A stretch of 62,561 nucleotides of DNA from an uncultured Bacteroidales bacterium (lineage in GTDB: Bacteria > Bacteroidota > Bacteroidia > Bacteroidales > Muribaculaceae): NCBI GenBank assembly GCA_946412245.1, contig CAMKGM010000014.1, positions 1 to 62,561 of the forward strand, written 5' to 3'. This document shows positions 1-8,543 of the stretch, piece after piece (position 1 is the first letter of the stretch; each line of letters opens with the position of its first letter). Below the pieces are notes generated by a model. The model had not been told where the DNA came from and made no database searches. It worked only from the letters and a program-made list of their open reading frames with translations. The position numbers were made by a program, and so were the translations under genes.

Positions 1-2
1 CG

Positions 3-287
3 GCCAATGCATACTACTTTGATTACGATGGCACGATTCTGGATGGCGACACGGGAGAATATGCCACCACAGTGGAGATTGCTCCCACTTCGACCGGACA
101 GCCCGGTGATGTGAACGGTGACGGGCAGGTGAACGTGATGGACGTGACGGCCGTGATAAATCACATTTTGGGCATGACTCCTGATAACTTCAATATGCAG
201 GCTGCCGATGTGAATAATGACGGCAACATTAATGTGATGGATGTGACCGGCTTGATCAATATAATACTGGGAGTCACGAGCAAGTAG
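3..287 (+). CDS. C-terminal end of a secreted protein with a dockerin-type module (5' partial)
   Basis: The frame is open from the left edge of the window and ends at the TAG at 285, so only the last 94 residues are seen. They contain two calcium-loop repeats, DVNGDGQVNVMDVTAVINH and DVNNDGNINVMDVTGLINI, the paired D-x-N-x-D-G...D layout of dockerin type I. The upstream residues (NAYYFDYDGTILDGDTGEY) give no family. The same C-terminal layout ends the two BspA-like proteins at 35.4 and 37.7 kb, so this is probably another secreted or surface protein that uses the dockerin pair as a terminal module. Its main domain lies outside the window. Confidence 0.8.
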   Translation, partial: ANAYYFDYDGTILDGDTGEYATTVEIAPTSTGQPGDVNGDGQVNVMDVTAVINHILGMTPDNFNMQAADVNNDGNINVMDVTGLINIILGVTSK

Positions 288-303
288 TGAACTTGTGTGG
301 TTG

Positions 304-328
304 TTCTCGAGGAAAACCGAGAAATTTA
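304..328 (+). terminator. Weak hairpin after the dockerin protein
   Basis: TTCTCG at 304-309 pairs with CGAGAA at 318-323 around an 8-nt loop and is followed by ATTTAAT. The stem is short and the T-tract is poor, so termination is only plausible. Confidence 0.3.
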
Positions 329-361
329 ATGACTCTCATTTATGATTTCGTTAATCAAAAC

Positions 362-392
362 TTTGTTAATTGCTAATTAATAATTAACTTTG
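362..392 (+). promoter_or_regulatory. Bacteroidetes promoter (-33/-7) for the lipoprotein pair
   Basis: TTTG at 362-365, a 19-bp spacer and TAACTTTG at 385-392 match the Bacteroidetes primary-sigma consensus TTTG-N19-TAnnTTTG exactly. The start site is expected near 397, giving a leader of about 44 nt before the ATG at 441. Confidence 0.75.
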
Positions 393-440
393 TGTTTAAA
401 TAATAAATATTTATTCATCTATTTAAAAATAAAACGAATT

Positions 441-944
441 ATGAAAAAGATTTTTATGATGCTGACAGCTGTGGTGGCTGTGTTTGCCTTGGCTTCGTGC
501 AACGGAGGCGGCAAAGGCGCTGAAGACATTGAAGCCTTGAAAGGCAATGTGATGGAGTGCGATAAATTCAGCATGAATGTGCCTAAGAGCATGAAAGAGA
601 CTTATAAGAGCGACATTGCTTTTAATGTGAGCAACGAAGACGAGGAAACGAAGATGGATGCTACCTTTAGCGACTATCCCTGCAAACCCGAAGACTTTGA
701 GAAATATGCTCAAGGGCTGACCGGAATGGAGATGTTTAGCCTGTATAAGTTTGATAAGCCGGTTATTGACGGCAACATCATGACAATAAAAGGCGTTAAC
801 GGTGACCGCGTGATGAACCAGTTTGTGGTTTATCTGGGTGAGAAGGCAGGCGTTGCCGGCAAGGTGGAATATCCTGTAGCCAAGGCCGCGGAGATGGAGG
901 AACTGCTTGTGCCGATGCTCAAGTCGATAAAGCAGAAACAGTGA
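441..944 (+). CDS. Small lipoprotein of unknown function
   Basis: 167 residues. The start is placed at 441 because the product then opens with a typical lipoprotein signal (MKKIFMMLTAVVAVFALASC). A lipobox ALASC puts the lipidated Cys at residue 20; the longer frame from 390 would bury the signal. The mature part is acidic and predicted to be periplasmic or surface-exposed. It resembles the next gene's product in layout: an early FSMNVPKSM segment against YSVQMPEGF, and a late Y-P-(V/T) followed by an amphipathic helix. I recognise no named family. It is probably cotranscribed with the next gene, 44 nt downstream, from the promoter at 362-392. Confidence 0.8.
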   Translation: MKKIFMMLTAVVAVFALASCNGGGKGAEDIEALKGNVMECDKFSMNVPKSMKETYKSDIAFNVSNEDEETKMDATFSDYPCKPEDFEKYAQGLTGMEMFSLYKFDKPVIDGNIMTIKGVNGDRVMNQFVVYLGEKAGVAGKVEYPVAKAAEMEELLVPMLKSIKQKQ

Positions 945-988
945 TTTGGCTCATGTATTGGATTTATAACTAAACTATGCAGACGAAC

Positions 989-1468
989 ATGAAAAAGACT
1001 TTATTATTATTCACCGCAATGGTGGCAATGCTGACGCTCTACTCGTGTGGTGGCGGCAACACCTATGAGAACAAGGAACTTAACTACTCGGTTCAAATGC
1101 CTGAGGGCTTCGCGCCTCAAAATTCTGATGCCGCTATGGAGAAAGAACGCGGCGGAAAGCTGTATGTGAACGAAGGCGGATGTATGATAGACGTAACCGG
1201 CAAGAAGATGGACTATAAGTACATTACAGCCGAGGAGTCGCTCAAGCAAGGTTTTGAGTTTGCCAAGATGGCAGAGGGAGTGCTGTCGAGCGATTTGCAA
1301 GCCGACCACTACTGGGTGAAGTTTCAGGACTCGTTTGGCTATCGTGCCGTGTATGAGATGCAAAAGAACGGCGTGAGCGTGAATGTGAGCTTGACATACC
1401 CGACTGAGAAGAAGGCTGAGTTTGAGAAAGACTGTGATGCCGTGTTGCAATCGGTGGATGTGAAGTAA
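989..1468 (+). CDS. Small lipoprotein of unknown function, probable paralogue of the preceding gene
   Basis: 159 residues from the ATG at 989; an in-frame ATG at 977 would add MQTN in front of the signal. The N terminus MKKTLLLFTAMVAMLTLYSC ends in a lipobox (LYSC, Cys 20) followed by GGG, which favours export past the inner membrane. The body alternates short beta-like stretches (YSVQMPEGF, CMIDVTGKKM, YWVKF, VSVNVSLTYP) and ends in a helix with acidic residues. The layout matches the 441-944 product, suggesting a tandem duplication that has diverged widely. No enzyme motif is visible. A strong hairpin terminator follows at 1480-1536. Confidence 0.8.
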   Translation: MKKTLLLFTAMVAMLTLYSCGGGNTYENKELNYSVQMPEGFAPQNSDAAMEKERGGKLYVNEGGCMIDVTGKKMDYKYITAEESLKQGFEFAKMAEGVLSSDLQADHYWVKFQDSFGYRAVYEMQKNGVSVNVSLTYPTEKKAEFEKDCDAVLQSVDVK

Positions 1469-1479
1469 TAAAAAAAAAA

Positions 1480-1536
1480 CACAGGCAATTAGCTGGCGCG
1501 TGAGGCTGAAAGGCATCGCGCGCCAGTGTGTTTTAT
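1480..1536 (+). terminator. Rho-independent terminator after the lipoprotein pair
   Basis: CTGGCGCG (1493-1500) pairs with CGCGCCAG (1519-1526). The flanks AAAACACA and TGTGTTTT extend the symmetry, so the element could work in both directions. Confidence 0.7.
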
Positions 1537-1548
1537 TGTGTGTTGTGG

Positions 1549-1579
1549 TTGGCCAAACATGATAAAATGGTTAACTTTG
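1549..1579 (+). promoter_or_regulatory. Promoter for trmN
   Basis: TTGG at 1549-1552, a 19-bp spacer, then TAACTTTG at 1572-1579 (perfect TAnnTTTG). The expected start is about 1584, some 23 nt before the ATG at 1607. Confidence 0.65.
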
Positions 1580-1606
1580 GGGTCATGTAATGATAGCAGT
1601 ATTGTA

Positions 1607-2326
1607 ATGGCAAGAGAGAAGACATTCAGGTTTAAGCGTTTTGAGGTGCTGAATGACAAAACCGCAATGAAGGTGGGTACCGATGGCGTGTTGTTAGGGG
1701 CCTGGTGCGATGTGGCAGGTGCGCGAAGGGTGCTTGATGTGGGCACGGGGTGTGGTGTGATAGCCTTGATGGTGGCACAACGCAATGGCGAGGCTCAGAT
1801 TGACGCTGTGGAAATCGACAAGGACTCGGCCGATGAGGCTGCCTTGAATTTCTCTCATTCTCCTTGGTCAGAGCGCCTTCATGTGGTTGCTTGCGATTTC
1901 AACTCGGTTGAAGCGTGGTGGAGCGGTGAAAAATATGATTTAATTGTGTCAAATCCGCCTTTCTTCACCAATGGCATATTGCCGCCTGACGCATCGCGGA
2001 TGTCGGCTCGGCATACTCAACATTTGACTTATGGGCAGTTGCTGAAAAATGCCGAGAAGCTACTTGCTGATGGCGGAAAAATGGCACTGATAACGCCTTT
2101 TGACAACATTAAAGAAATTATCGAAGAAAGCGTATTTAACAACTTGAATATAAGCTCAAAAATAAATGTTATCTCTGTGAATGGAATGTCGCCTAAACGA
2201 GTACTGTGGGAACTGGTGAAATATCCTTGTTCGATGCATGAAAGTGAACTGGTGATTGAGATATCACCAGGTGTGTTCAGTGAAGAGTATGTCGCCCTGT
2301 GTAAGGATTTTTACTTGAAGATGTGA
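1607..2326 (+). CDS. trmN: tRNA1(Val) (adenine(37)-N6)-methyltransferase, TrmN/YfiC type
   Basis: 239 residues; a class I SAM-dependent methyltransferase. The N-terminal F-R-F-K-R-F...M-K-V-G-T-D-G-V-L-L-G segment is characteristic of the YfiC/TrmN6 family. The SAM-binding strand VLDVGTGCGVIALM follows, and the catalytic NPPF tetrad is at residues 116-119. The family methylates N6 of A37 next to the anticodon of tRNA-Val. The start is set at 1607, downstream of a good promoter and directly before the conserved MAREKTFRFKRF; the frame opens further upstream, but that part overlaps a terminator. It converges with the dus gene, leaving only 6 bp between the stops. Confidence 0.85.
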   Translation: MAREKTFRFKRFEVLNDKTAMKVGTDGVLLGAWCDVAGARRVLDVGTGCGVIALMVAQRNGEAQIDAVEIDKDSADEAALNFSHSPWSERLHVVACDFNSVEAWWSGEKYDLIVSNPPFFTNGILPPDASRMSARHTQHLTYGQLLKNAEKLLADGGKMALITPFDNIKEIIEESVFNNLNISSKINVISVNGMSPKRVLWELVKYPCSMHESELVIEISPGVFSEEYVALCKDFYLKM

Positions 2327-2332
2327 AGTCCT

Positions 2333-3253
2333 TTAGAGGGCGGCGAAAAGGGAGTCGACAGCAGCTTCATATTTTGCGATTGAAGTGGCTTTTTTGATGG
2401 CTTTTCGGCTCTTTCGATCGGCATGAAGCAGATAGAGTTCCCAGAACGATTGCATCTTTTTGAGCACCTGGTGTTCGCCGCCATCAAGTGTGTCGGTGAA
2501 GTGTCTGTAAATCTCGTCATGCATTGCACTGTAGTTTTGAGTAGTAGCCTTCTCGGGGCAAAGCAATGCAGGATTTGATGCGAGCGCCCTGCCAATCATG
2601 ATGCCATGTAGTGAGGGCCAACGCTGTGTAATACTTTGAATATCGGCCTGGGATGTAATTTCGCCATTGTAGATGACGGGAAACTCGCAACACGCCATGA
2701 ATTGGTCTAGTTCGTCAAGATTCAGATTACCTTTGTACTGGTCACGACCGATGCAGGGGTGGACAGTGATGTGAGCGGGGCTGATGATTGACATGAGGGG
2801 CAAAACTTCTTTCCATTGACCATCAGCATCCCAACCCAGTCTCATCTTGACTGAATAAGTGATATCGGAAATTTGTGCAAGCGCGTTAAAAAGCGATTCA
2901 ACCTCGGCAGGATAGGGGAGCATTCCGGACCCTTTGTGCCGTAGGGCAATGGGTGGGAACGGGCAGCCCAAATTCACGTTGATGTGCTTGTAGCCAAGTT
3001 CTCTCAGATGGCACACCATCATAGTAGCATCGTCGGGCTTACAAGCAAGAATCTGCGGAATGAAAGGGATGCCGCTATTATTGTCGGGGTTCACATCATT
3101 GAGATCGCGCTTGAGCATTGAGCCATGCTCAATCCTCATGAACGGAGAAAGATAGCAGTCAATACCGCCAAAAATGCGTGCATGCGCATTGCGCCACACA
3201 TGAGTGGTGAAGCCCTGTAATGGGGCGCTATAGATTTTATATGAAGATATCAT
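2333..3253 (-). CDS. tRNA-dihydrouridine synthase
   Basis: 306 residues, an FMN-dependent TIM-barrel enzyme that reduces uridines in the tRNA D-loop. Visible family marks are YSAPLQGFT at the N terminus, the substrate-binding NVNLGCPFP with the catalytic Cys, SVKMRLGWD, the phosphate-binding region ITVHPCIGR, and VIYNGEI followed by GIMIGRALASNP. The length suits DusB/DusC-like proteins, but I cannot assign the exact uridine position. The helical C-terminal domain starts around residue 240. A TACCTTTG -7 box lies only 4 nt upstream of the ATG, so the transcript is probably leaderless. Confidence 0.88.
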   Translation of the reverse strand: MISSYKIYSAPLQGFTTHVWRNAHARIFGGIDCYLSPFMRIEHGSMLKRDLNDVNPDNNSGIPFIPQILACKPDDATMMVCHLRELGYKHINVNLGCPFPPIALRHKGSGMLPYPAEVESLFNALAQISDITYSVKMRLGWDADGQWKEVLPLMSIISPAHITVHPCIGRDQYKGNLNLDELDQFMACCEFPVIYNGEITSQADIQSITQRWPSLHGIMIGRALASNPALLCPEKATTQNYSAMHDEIYRHFTDTLDGGEHQVLKKMQSFWELYLLHADRKSRKAIKKATSIAKYEAAVDSLFAAL

Positions 3254-3257
3254 GTCA

Positions 3258-3265
3258 CAAAGGTA
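3258..3265 (-). promoter_or_regulatory. -7 box for the dus gene; predicts a leaderless mRNA
   Basis: On the minus strand TACCTTTG (3265-3258) is followed by TGAC and then the ATG at 3253-3251. With the usual start site 4-6 nt after the box, transcription begins at or next to the start codon. No good -33 element is seen. Confidence 0.55.
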
Positions 3266-3285
3266 ATAAATTAAAATATTCGTTG

Positions 3286-3293
3286 TATCTTTG
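3286..3293 (+). promoter_or_regulatory. -7 box for the ABC-F gene
   Basis: TATCTTTG matches TAnnTTTG and lies 18 nt before the ATG at 3312. It is divergent from the dus promoter, with about 20 bp between the two -7 boxes. The -33 region is weak. Confidence 0.6.
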
Positions 3294-3311
3294 CAACTGA
3301 ATTAATGCGCA

Positions 3312-5249
3312 ATGATTTCTATACAAAACCTAAAAGTCGAATTCAGCAGTAAGCCTCTGTTTGATAACATCAACTACGTTATCAATAAGAAAGACAAGAT
3401 AGCTCTTGTGGGCAAGAACGGTGTGGGCAAGTCAACTATGCTCAAGATTATTGCCGGCTTGCAGCTGCCCACAAGCGGCACAGTATCAAAACCGGTTGAA
3501 ACCACAATCGGCTACTTACCCCAACAGATGCGCTTGGCCGATGAAACCACCGTTCGTGCTGAGGTTGGCAAGGCATTTGACCATGTGAAAGAACTCGAAC
3601 GCGAGTTGTCACGGCTCAACGACGAACTAAGTAATCGCACTGACTATGAAAGCGAGGCTTATCAGCGCTTGCTGGAGACCATTGCGCACAAAACCGATGT
3701 GCTCACCATGATGCGCAGCGACAATCACGAGGCCGAGATGGAGAAGACCCTGCTTGGACTGGGATTTGAACGAAGTGATTTTGATCGTCCTACCAGCGAG
3801 TTCAGCGGCGGTTGGCGCATGCGACTGGAGATTGCCAAGTTGCTACTTACACGTCCCGATGTGTTGCTACTTGATGAGCCCACCAATCACCTTGACATTG
3901 ATTCCATTCAATGGTTAGAAGGTTTTTTAAAGGCCTATCACGGGGCTGTAGTGGTGGTTTCGCATGACCGTGCATTCATTGACAACGTGACGACGCGCAC
4001 CATTGAGATTTCGTTGGGCAAGATATATGATTACAATGTGAACTATTCGCACTTTGTGGAATTGCGCAAGGAACGAATAGAGCAGCAGATGCGAGCCTAC
4101 GAAAACCAGCAGAAACTGATTCATGACACTGAGGATTTCATTGAGAAATTTCGTTATAAAGCCACTAAGGCTGTTCAGGTGCAGAGCCGCATCAAGCAAC
4201 TGGAGAAGATAGAGCGCATTGAGGTTGACCAGGTGGATACATCACGATTGAGGCTCAAATTCCCTCCGGCACCACGGTCGGGCGACTATCCGGTGATAGC
4301 CGAGGATGTTGCGAAGAATTATGGTAATCTGCAGGTTTTCAGTGGCGTCACATTTACTATTAAGCGTGGTGAAAAGGTGGCTTTTGTGGGCAAGAATGGC
4401 GCGGGTAAGTCGACGCTGGTCAAATGCATTATGAACGAAATCCCATTTGATGGCAATCTCAAAATAGGGCATAATGTGAAGATAGGCTACTTTGCTCAAA
4501 ACCAGGCGCAGTTGCTTGACGAGAATTTGACTGTCCATGACACTATTGATTATGTGGCCGTGGGCGACATTCGCTCTCGCATCAACGACCTTTTGGGTGC
4601 TTTTATGTTTGGCGGCGAGGCCTCAGAAAAGAAGGTGAAAGTGCTGTCAGGAGGCGAGAAGAGCCGACTGGCGATGCTACGATTGCTGTTGCAACCGGTG
4701 AATCTGCTTATTATGGATGAGCCAACCAACCATCTTGATATGCGCACCAAGGACATCCTAAAGGATGCTATCAAGGACTTTGACGGTACAGTAATAGTTG
4801 TGTCGCATGACCGAGATTTTCTTGATGGGTTGGTTGATAAGGTCTACGAGTTTGGTGGTGGAAAAGTACGCGAGCACTTGTGTGGCATCTATGAGTTCTT
4901 GGAGCATAAACGCATTGACACCCTTGCTGAACTGGAACGAAAAGACAAACCTCAGCAGACCGTCGCTTCGTCGGTCGATGAGGTGAAGCAGTCAAAACTC
5001 GATTATCTGGAACAAAAAGAACTGAATCGCCGCATTCGTCAGGCGCAGAAACGCGTTGAGACACTCGAAACTCAAATCCACGAACTTGAAGTGGAAATCA
5101 AAGAGATTGAAGATAAACTGGCAACAGGAGCGAGCAATGATCCCGATATCTACACCCGACACGCACGCTGCAATGAGCAACTTGAAACTGCCATGCAACA
5201 GTGGGAGCAAGCAAGCGACGAACTGGAAACAATCACTCAACAACAATAA
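3312..5249 (+). CDS. ABC-F family ATPase (ribosome-associated type)
   Basis: 645 residues with two ABC cassettes and no membrane segments. Cassette 1 has Walker A GKNGVGKST (about 35-43), signature FSGGWRMRL and Walker B LLLDEPTNHLD. Cassette 2 has GKNGAGKST, LSGGEKSRL and LLIMDEPTNHLD. The linker between them is helical and basic, as in the P-site tRNA-interaction motif. The C-terminal 110 residues form a charged coiled coil (KRVETLETQIHELEVEIKE). Members (EttA, Uup, YdiF, YheS and resistance proteins) act on ribosomes in translation. The C-terminal coiled coil resembles Uup or YheS more than EttA, but I do not assign a subfamily. The M13 peptidase gene follows after 5 nt. Confidence 0.88.
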   Translation: MISIQNLKVEFSSKPLFDNINYVINKKDKIALVGKNGVGKSTMLKIIAGLQLPTSGTVSKPVETTIGYLPQQMRLADETTVRAEVGKAFDHVKELERELSRLNDELSNRTDYESEAYQRLLETIAHKTDVLTMMRSDNHEAEMEKTLLGLGFERSDFDRPTSEFSGGWRMRLEIAKLLLTRPDVLLLDEPTNHLDIDSIQWLEGFLKAYHGAVVVVSHDRAFIDNVTTRTIEISLGKIYDYNVNYSHFVELRKERIEQQMRAYENQQKLIHDTEDFIEKFRYKATKAVQVQSRIKQLEKIERIEVDQVDTSRLRLKFPPAPRSGDYPVIAEDVAKNYGNLQVFSGVTFTIKRGEKVAFVGKNGAGKSTLVKCIMNEIPFDGNLKIGHNVKIGYFAQNQAQLLDENLTVHDTIDYVAVGDIRSRINDLLGAFMFGGEASEKKVKVLSGGEKSRLAMLRLLLQPVNLLIMDEPTNHLDMRTKDILKDAIKDFDGTVIVVSHDRDFLDGLVDKVYEFGGGKVREHLCGIYEFLEHKRIDTLAELERKDKPQQTVASSVDEVKQSKLDYLEQKELNRRIRQAQKRVETLETQIHELEVEIKEIEDKLATGASNDPDIYTRHARCNEQLETAMQQWEQASDELETITQQQ

Positions 5250-5254
5250 TTACA

Positions 5255-7264
5255 ATGAAAACCAAGAGATTATTAATGTTAACATTATCTGCAATTTCCA
5301 TTATGACAATGAATGCAGGAAACCTTGAGAAGGGCGTTGACCGCAACAATTTAGATTTGAGCGTGAAGCCCGGAGATAACTTTTATCAGTATGCCTGTGG
5401 CGGATGGCAAAAAGCCAACCCACTTGACCCGCAATATGCCCGTTTTGGCACCTTTGACCAGTTGGGCGAGAACAGTCGTGAGCAGGTGAAGGATATCATT
5501 ACTCACCTCGGTGACAATCAGCCAAAAGGTAGCATCGCCCAAAAGGTTAACGATATGTACAAACTGGGCATGGACAGTGTGCGACTGAATCAAGAAGGTG
5601 CTAATCCACTCAAAGCCGACCTTGCACGCATCGACAATGCAAAGCGTGCCGATTTCATGAGCATCATCAAGTGGCTGCACATGGGCATCGCTGCTCCGTT
5701 CTTTAACACTTCAGTGATGGCCGATCTCAAAAACTCAAACGAGAATATGTTCTACCTGATGCAAGGTGGACTGGGCATGGGCGACCGTGACTACTATCTT
5801 GAAAAAGACGTAAACACAGTGAAAGTGCGTAACGCCTATTCCAACTATATTGAACAACTTTTTGTTCTGGTCGGTTATAAAAAAGGAGCCGCAAAAACAG
5901 CTGCCAAGAATGTCATGAAGATTGAGACCGAATTGGCACGCGTGGCTATGACTCGCGAAGAGACCCGCGACTACAGTAAACTCTACAACGTGATGACCAT
6001 TGAACAACTCAAGTCTTTATACAAGAATATTGACTGGGATGTGATTAATGTTAAGAATGTAGATAAGATTTGCGTGTTCCAGCCCAAGTCGATTGCGAAA
6101 GTCAATGAAATGATGCTAAGTCTTAAAGATCAAGAAATCAAAGACTACTTGAAATTCAAATACATTGATGCTGCCGCTAACTATTTGAGCGATGACTTTG
6201 TGCAAGCTAACTTTGACATGTATAGTCGTGCCATGTCGGGCAAGCAGGTGATGCAACCTCGCTGGAAACGCTCACTCAATGTGCCCAACACACTGCTTGG
6301 CGAGGCTGTGGGCCAACTCTATGTTGAGAAATACTTCCCCGCCGATTCTAAGAAGAAGATGCAGAAACTGGTAGACAACCTCAAAGTCGCTTTAGGAGAA
6401 CGTATTTCCTCACTCACCTGGATGAGTCCTAAAACCAAGGTGAACGCGCTGGTGAAACTCAATAGTTTTACTGTGAAGATAGGCTATCCCGACAAATGGC
6501 GTGACTACAGTGGTGTGGAAATAGACCGCGCAAAGTCATACTGGGAGAATGTGAAGGCTGCGTTGCAGTTCAGCGCCGAGTATGAGATGTCGCAATTGGG
6601 CAAACCCGTTGACAAAGACCGCTGGTATATGACTCCGCAGACGGTGAACGCCTATTACGAACCTTCAACAAACGAAATTTGCTTCCCTGCCGCCATTCTT
6701 CAAGCGCCTTACTTTGATCCTAAGGCCGACGATGCCAGCAACTACGGTGCCATTGGTGTTGTCATCGGTCATGAAATGACACATGGATTTGATGATCAGG
6801 GCCGTAACTTTGACCATAATGGCAATATGGTAGACTGGTGGACTGCTGAGGATGCCGAGAAATTCAAGGCTCTCGCTGAGAAACTTGGCAATCAATATAG
6901 TGCCGAGATTGTGGCCGACGGTGTGCATGCTAACGGCAGCTTCACCATGGGCGAGAACATTGCAGACCATGGCGGACTTCGCGTGGCCTATAGTGCTTTT
7001 AAGAAAACCGACCAAGGCAAGGGCAATGAAATGATTGACGGATTCACTCCCGACCAGCGCTTCTGCTTGAGCTATGCCAATGTGTGGGCAGCCAATATCA
7101 CCAAGGAAGAGATTCTGCGCCGCACCAAGGTAGACCCACACTCGCTTGGTGTAAATCGCGTGAATGTGGCACTGCGCAATATGGACTGGTTCTTCAAAGC
7201 CTTTGATATTAAAGCCGGCGATAAGATGTATCGCACACCCGAAGACCGTGTAGGAATTTGGTGA
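5255..7264 (+). CDS. M13 family zinc metallopeptidase (neprilysin/PepO-like)
   Basis: 669 residues. The start at 5255 gives a signal-like N terminus (MKTKRLLMLTLSAISIMTMNA); an earlier in-frame ATG at 5201 lies inside the upstream gene. The mature part opens with PGDNFYQYACGGW, typical of M13. The zinc site is HEMTH from residue 506 (VIGHEMTHGFDDQGRNFD), and the third ligand is in GENIADHGGL (Glu about 567). The substrate motif NAYYEPSTNEICFPAAILQ precedes it. The C terminus CxxW-like ending is replaced here by EDRVGIW. It is predicted to degrade peptides in the periplasm or outside the cell. It is tightly linked to the ABC-F gene and followed by a strong terminator. Confidence 0.92.
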   Translation: MKTKRLLMLTLSAISIMTMNAGNLEKGVDRNNLDLSVKPGDNFYQYACGGWQKANPLDPQYARFGTFDQLGENSREQVKDIITHLGDNQPKGSIAQKVNDMYKLGMDSVRLNQEGANPLKADLARIDNAKRADFMSIIKWLHMGIAAPFFNTSVMADLKNSNENMFYLMQGGLGMGDRDYYLEKDVNTVKVRNAYSNYIEQLFVLVGYKKGAAKTAAKNVMKIETELARVAMTREETRDYSKLYNVMTIEQLKSLYKNIDWDVINVKNVDKICVFQPKSIAKVNEMMLSLKDQEIKDYLKFKYIDAAANYLSDDFVQANFDMYSRAMSGKQVMQPRWKRSLNVPNTLLGEAVGQLYVEKYFPADSKKKMQKLVDNLKVALGERISSLTWMSPKTKVNALVKLNSFTVKIGYPDKWRDYSGVEIDRAKSYWENVKAALQFSAEYEMSQLGKPVDKDRWYMTPQTVNAYYEPSTNEICFPAAILQAPYFDPKADDASNYGAIGVVIGHEMTHGFDDQGRNFDHNGNMVDWWTAEDAEKFKALAEKLGNQYSAEIVADGVHANGSFTMGENIADHGGLRVAYSAFKKTDQGKGNEMIDGFTPDQRFCLSYANVWAANITKEEILRRTKVDPHSLGVNRVNVALRNMDWFFKAFDIKAGDKMYRTPEDRVGIW

Positions 7265-7291
7265 AAAAATTATAAATAACACAATATTTTG

Positions 7292-7323
7292 TGCCGCCGA
7301 TAAAATTCGGCGGCATTTTTTTC
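7292..7323 (+). terminator. Rho-independent terminator after the M13 peptidase
   Basis: A perfect 9-bp stem TGCCGCCGA (7292-7300) / TCGGCGGCA (7307-7315), a 6-nt loop, then a run of T. Confidence 0.9.
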
Positions 7324-7343
7324 GTTATTCAAGTAAAAAATTG

Positions 7344-7351
7344 TATTTTTG
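7344..7351 (+). promoter_or_regulatory. -7 box for dnaN
   Basis: TATTTTTG fits TAnnTTTG; TTCG about 19 bp upstream may serve as a degenerate -33. The ATG is 54 nt further on, after an A/T-rich leader. Confidence 0.5.
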
Positions 7352-7405
7352 TAGGTTAATTGAAAAAACATAATTAGATTAATAATAAAAATAAATTATA
7401 ATAAT

Positions 7406-8521
7406 ATGAAATTCAACATTCAAAGTAAATTGTTGCTCGCTCGTCTGTCGGCCGTGAGCAAAGTTGTGAACTCCAAGAACAAACTCACAATCCTCGACAA
7501 TTTCTTGTTCAATCTCGAGGGTGACAAGTTAGTGATTACCGGTAGCGATCAGGAAAATACCCTGACCACCTATGTGCAAGTTGAGGATGCTGAAGGTTCC
7601 GGAAAATTCGCCGGCAACGTCAAGAATCTACTTGACATGCTTCGTACGCTTCCCGATCTGGCCTTGACCTTTGAAGTTAATGAAGAATCGCTTGAAATCA
7701 ACATCCGTTATCACAATGGTCACTTCAACTTTGTTGGTATCAATGGCAACGAATTCCCCTCAAAGTCTGTAACTGACGAGGAACCTAAGAAATTCAAGTT
7801 GCCCGTTGCTAAAGTGGTAGAGGGTTTGCAACGCACCATCTTTGCTGTGGGTGTTGACGATATGCGTCCTGTTATGATGGGTATTTTCTGGGATATCAAA
7901 CCCCAGGAAGTGGTGTTTGTGGCATCAGACACACACAAACTTGTTCGCTATCGCAAGCTGAACATTGAGACCGGTCTTGAGCACTCGTTTATCATGCCTA
8001 CGAAGCCCGCATCAATTCTTGGCAGCATCCTTGAGAAGGCCGAAGGCGACATTGAGATTACCATGGACAGCAAAAGCGCAACCTTTGAGACTGCTGACTA
8101 CTCACTGACTTGCCGCTTTGTCAATGGTCGCTATCCTAACTACAACTCTGTGATTCCGACTAACAATCCTTATAACCTTACAGTAGACCGTATGTCGCTT
8201 TTGAATGCCTTGCGTCGTGTGGCCGTATTCACAAGTTCAAGCGGTCTCGTGAGATTGGAACTCAAAGAGAATGAAATCAAGCTTTCGACACAAGACATCG
8301 ACTACTCAACATCGGCCGAGGAGATTGTACAATGCGAGTACAATGGCGAAGAGATGGCAATAGGTTTCAACGATGAGCATATCATTGACGTGCTCAATAA
8401 TATCAACGCTGAGACTATCGTGATGAAATTGATGGACGCATCTAAGGCAGGTGTGTTTGTTCCAGTTGAACAAAACGACGACGAGGAACTGCTCACACTG
8501 CTCATGCCCATGATGCTCTAA
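7406..8521 (+). CDS. dnaN: DNA polymerase III beta subunit (sliding clamp)
   Basis: 371 residues, the usual length. It shows the three-fold clamp organisation: an N-terminal MKFNIQSKLLLARLSAVSKVV...LTILDNFLF segment, a middle domain with the DDMRPVMMGIFWD and ASDTHKLVRYR motifs, and a C-terminal domain with GRYPNYNSVIP and the end FVPVEQNDDEELLTLLMPMML, the conserved tail of Bacteroidetes clamps. It tethers polymerase III to DNA. It heads the co-directional dnaN-exonuclease-coaBC-recN block. Here dnaN is 14 kb from dnaA rather than adjacent to it. Confidence 0.96.
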   Translation: MKFNIQSKLLLARLSAVSKVVNSKNKLTILDNFLFNLEGDKLVITGSDQENTLTTYVQVEDAEGSGKFAGNVKNLLDMLRTLPDLALTFEVNEESLEINIRYHNGHFNFVGINGNEFPSKSVTDEEPKKFKLPVAKVVEGLQRTIFAVGVDDMRPVMMGIFWDIKPQEVVFVASDTHKLVRYRKLNIETGLEHSFIMPTKPASILGSILEKAEGDIEITMDSKSATFETADYSLTCRFVNGRYPNYNSVIPTNNPYNLTVDRMSLLNALRRVAVFTSSSGLVRLELKENEIKLSTQDIDYSTSAEEIVQCEYNGEEMAIGFNDEHIIDVLNNINAETIVMKLMDASKAGVFVPVEQNDDEELLTLLMPMML

Positions 8522-8543
8522 ATTAAGAAAAACGTCTTGATAT

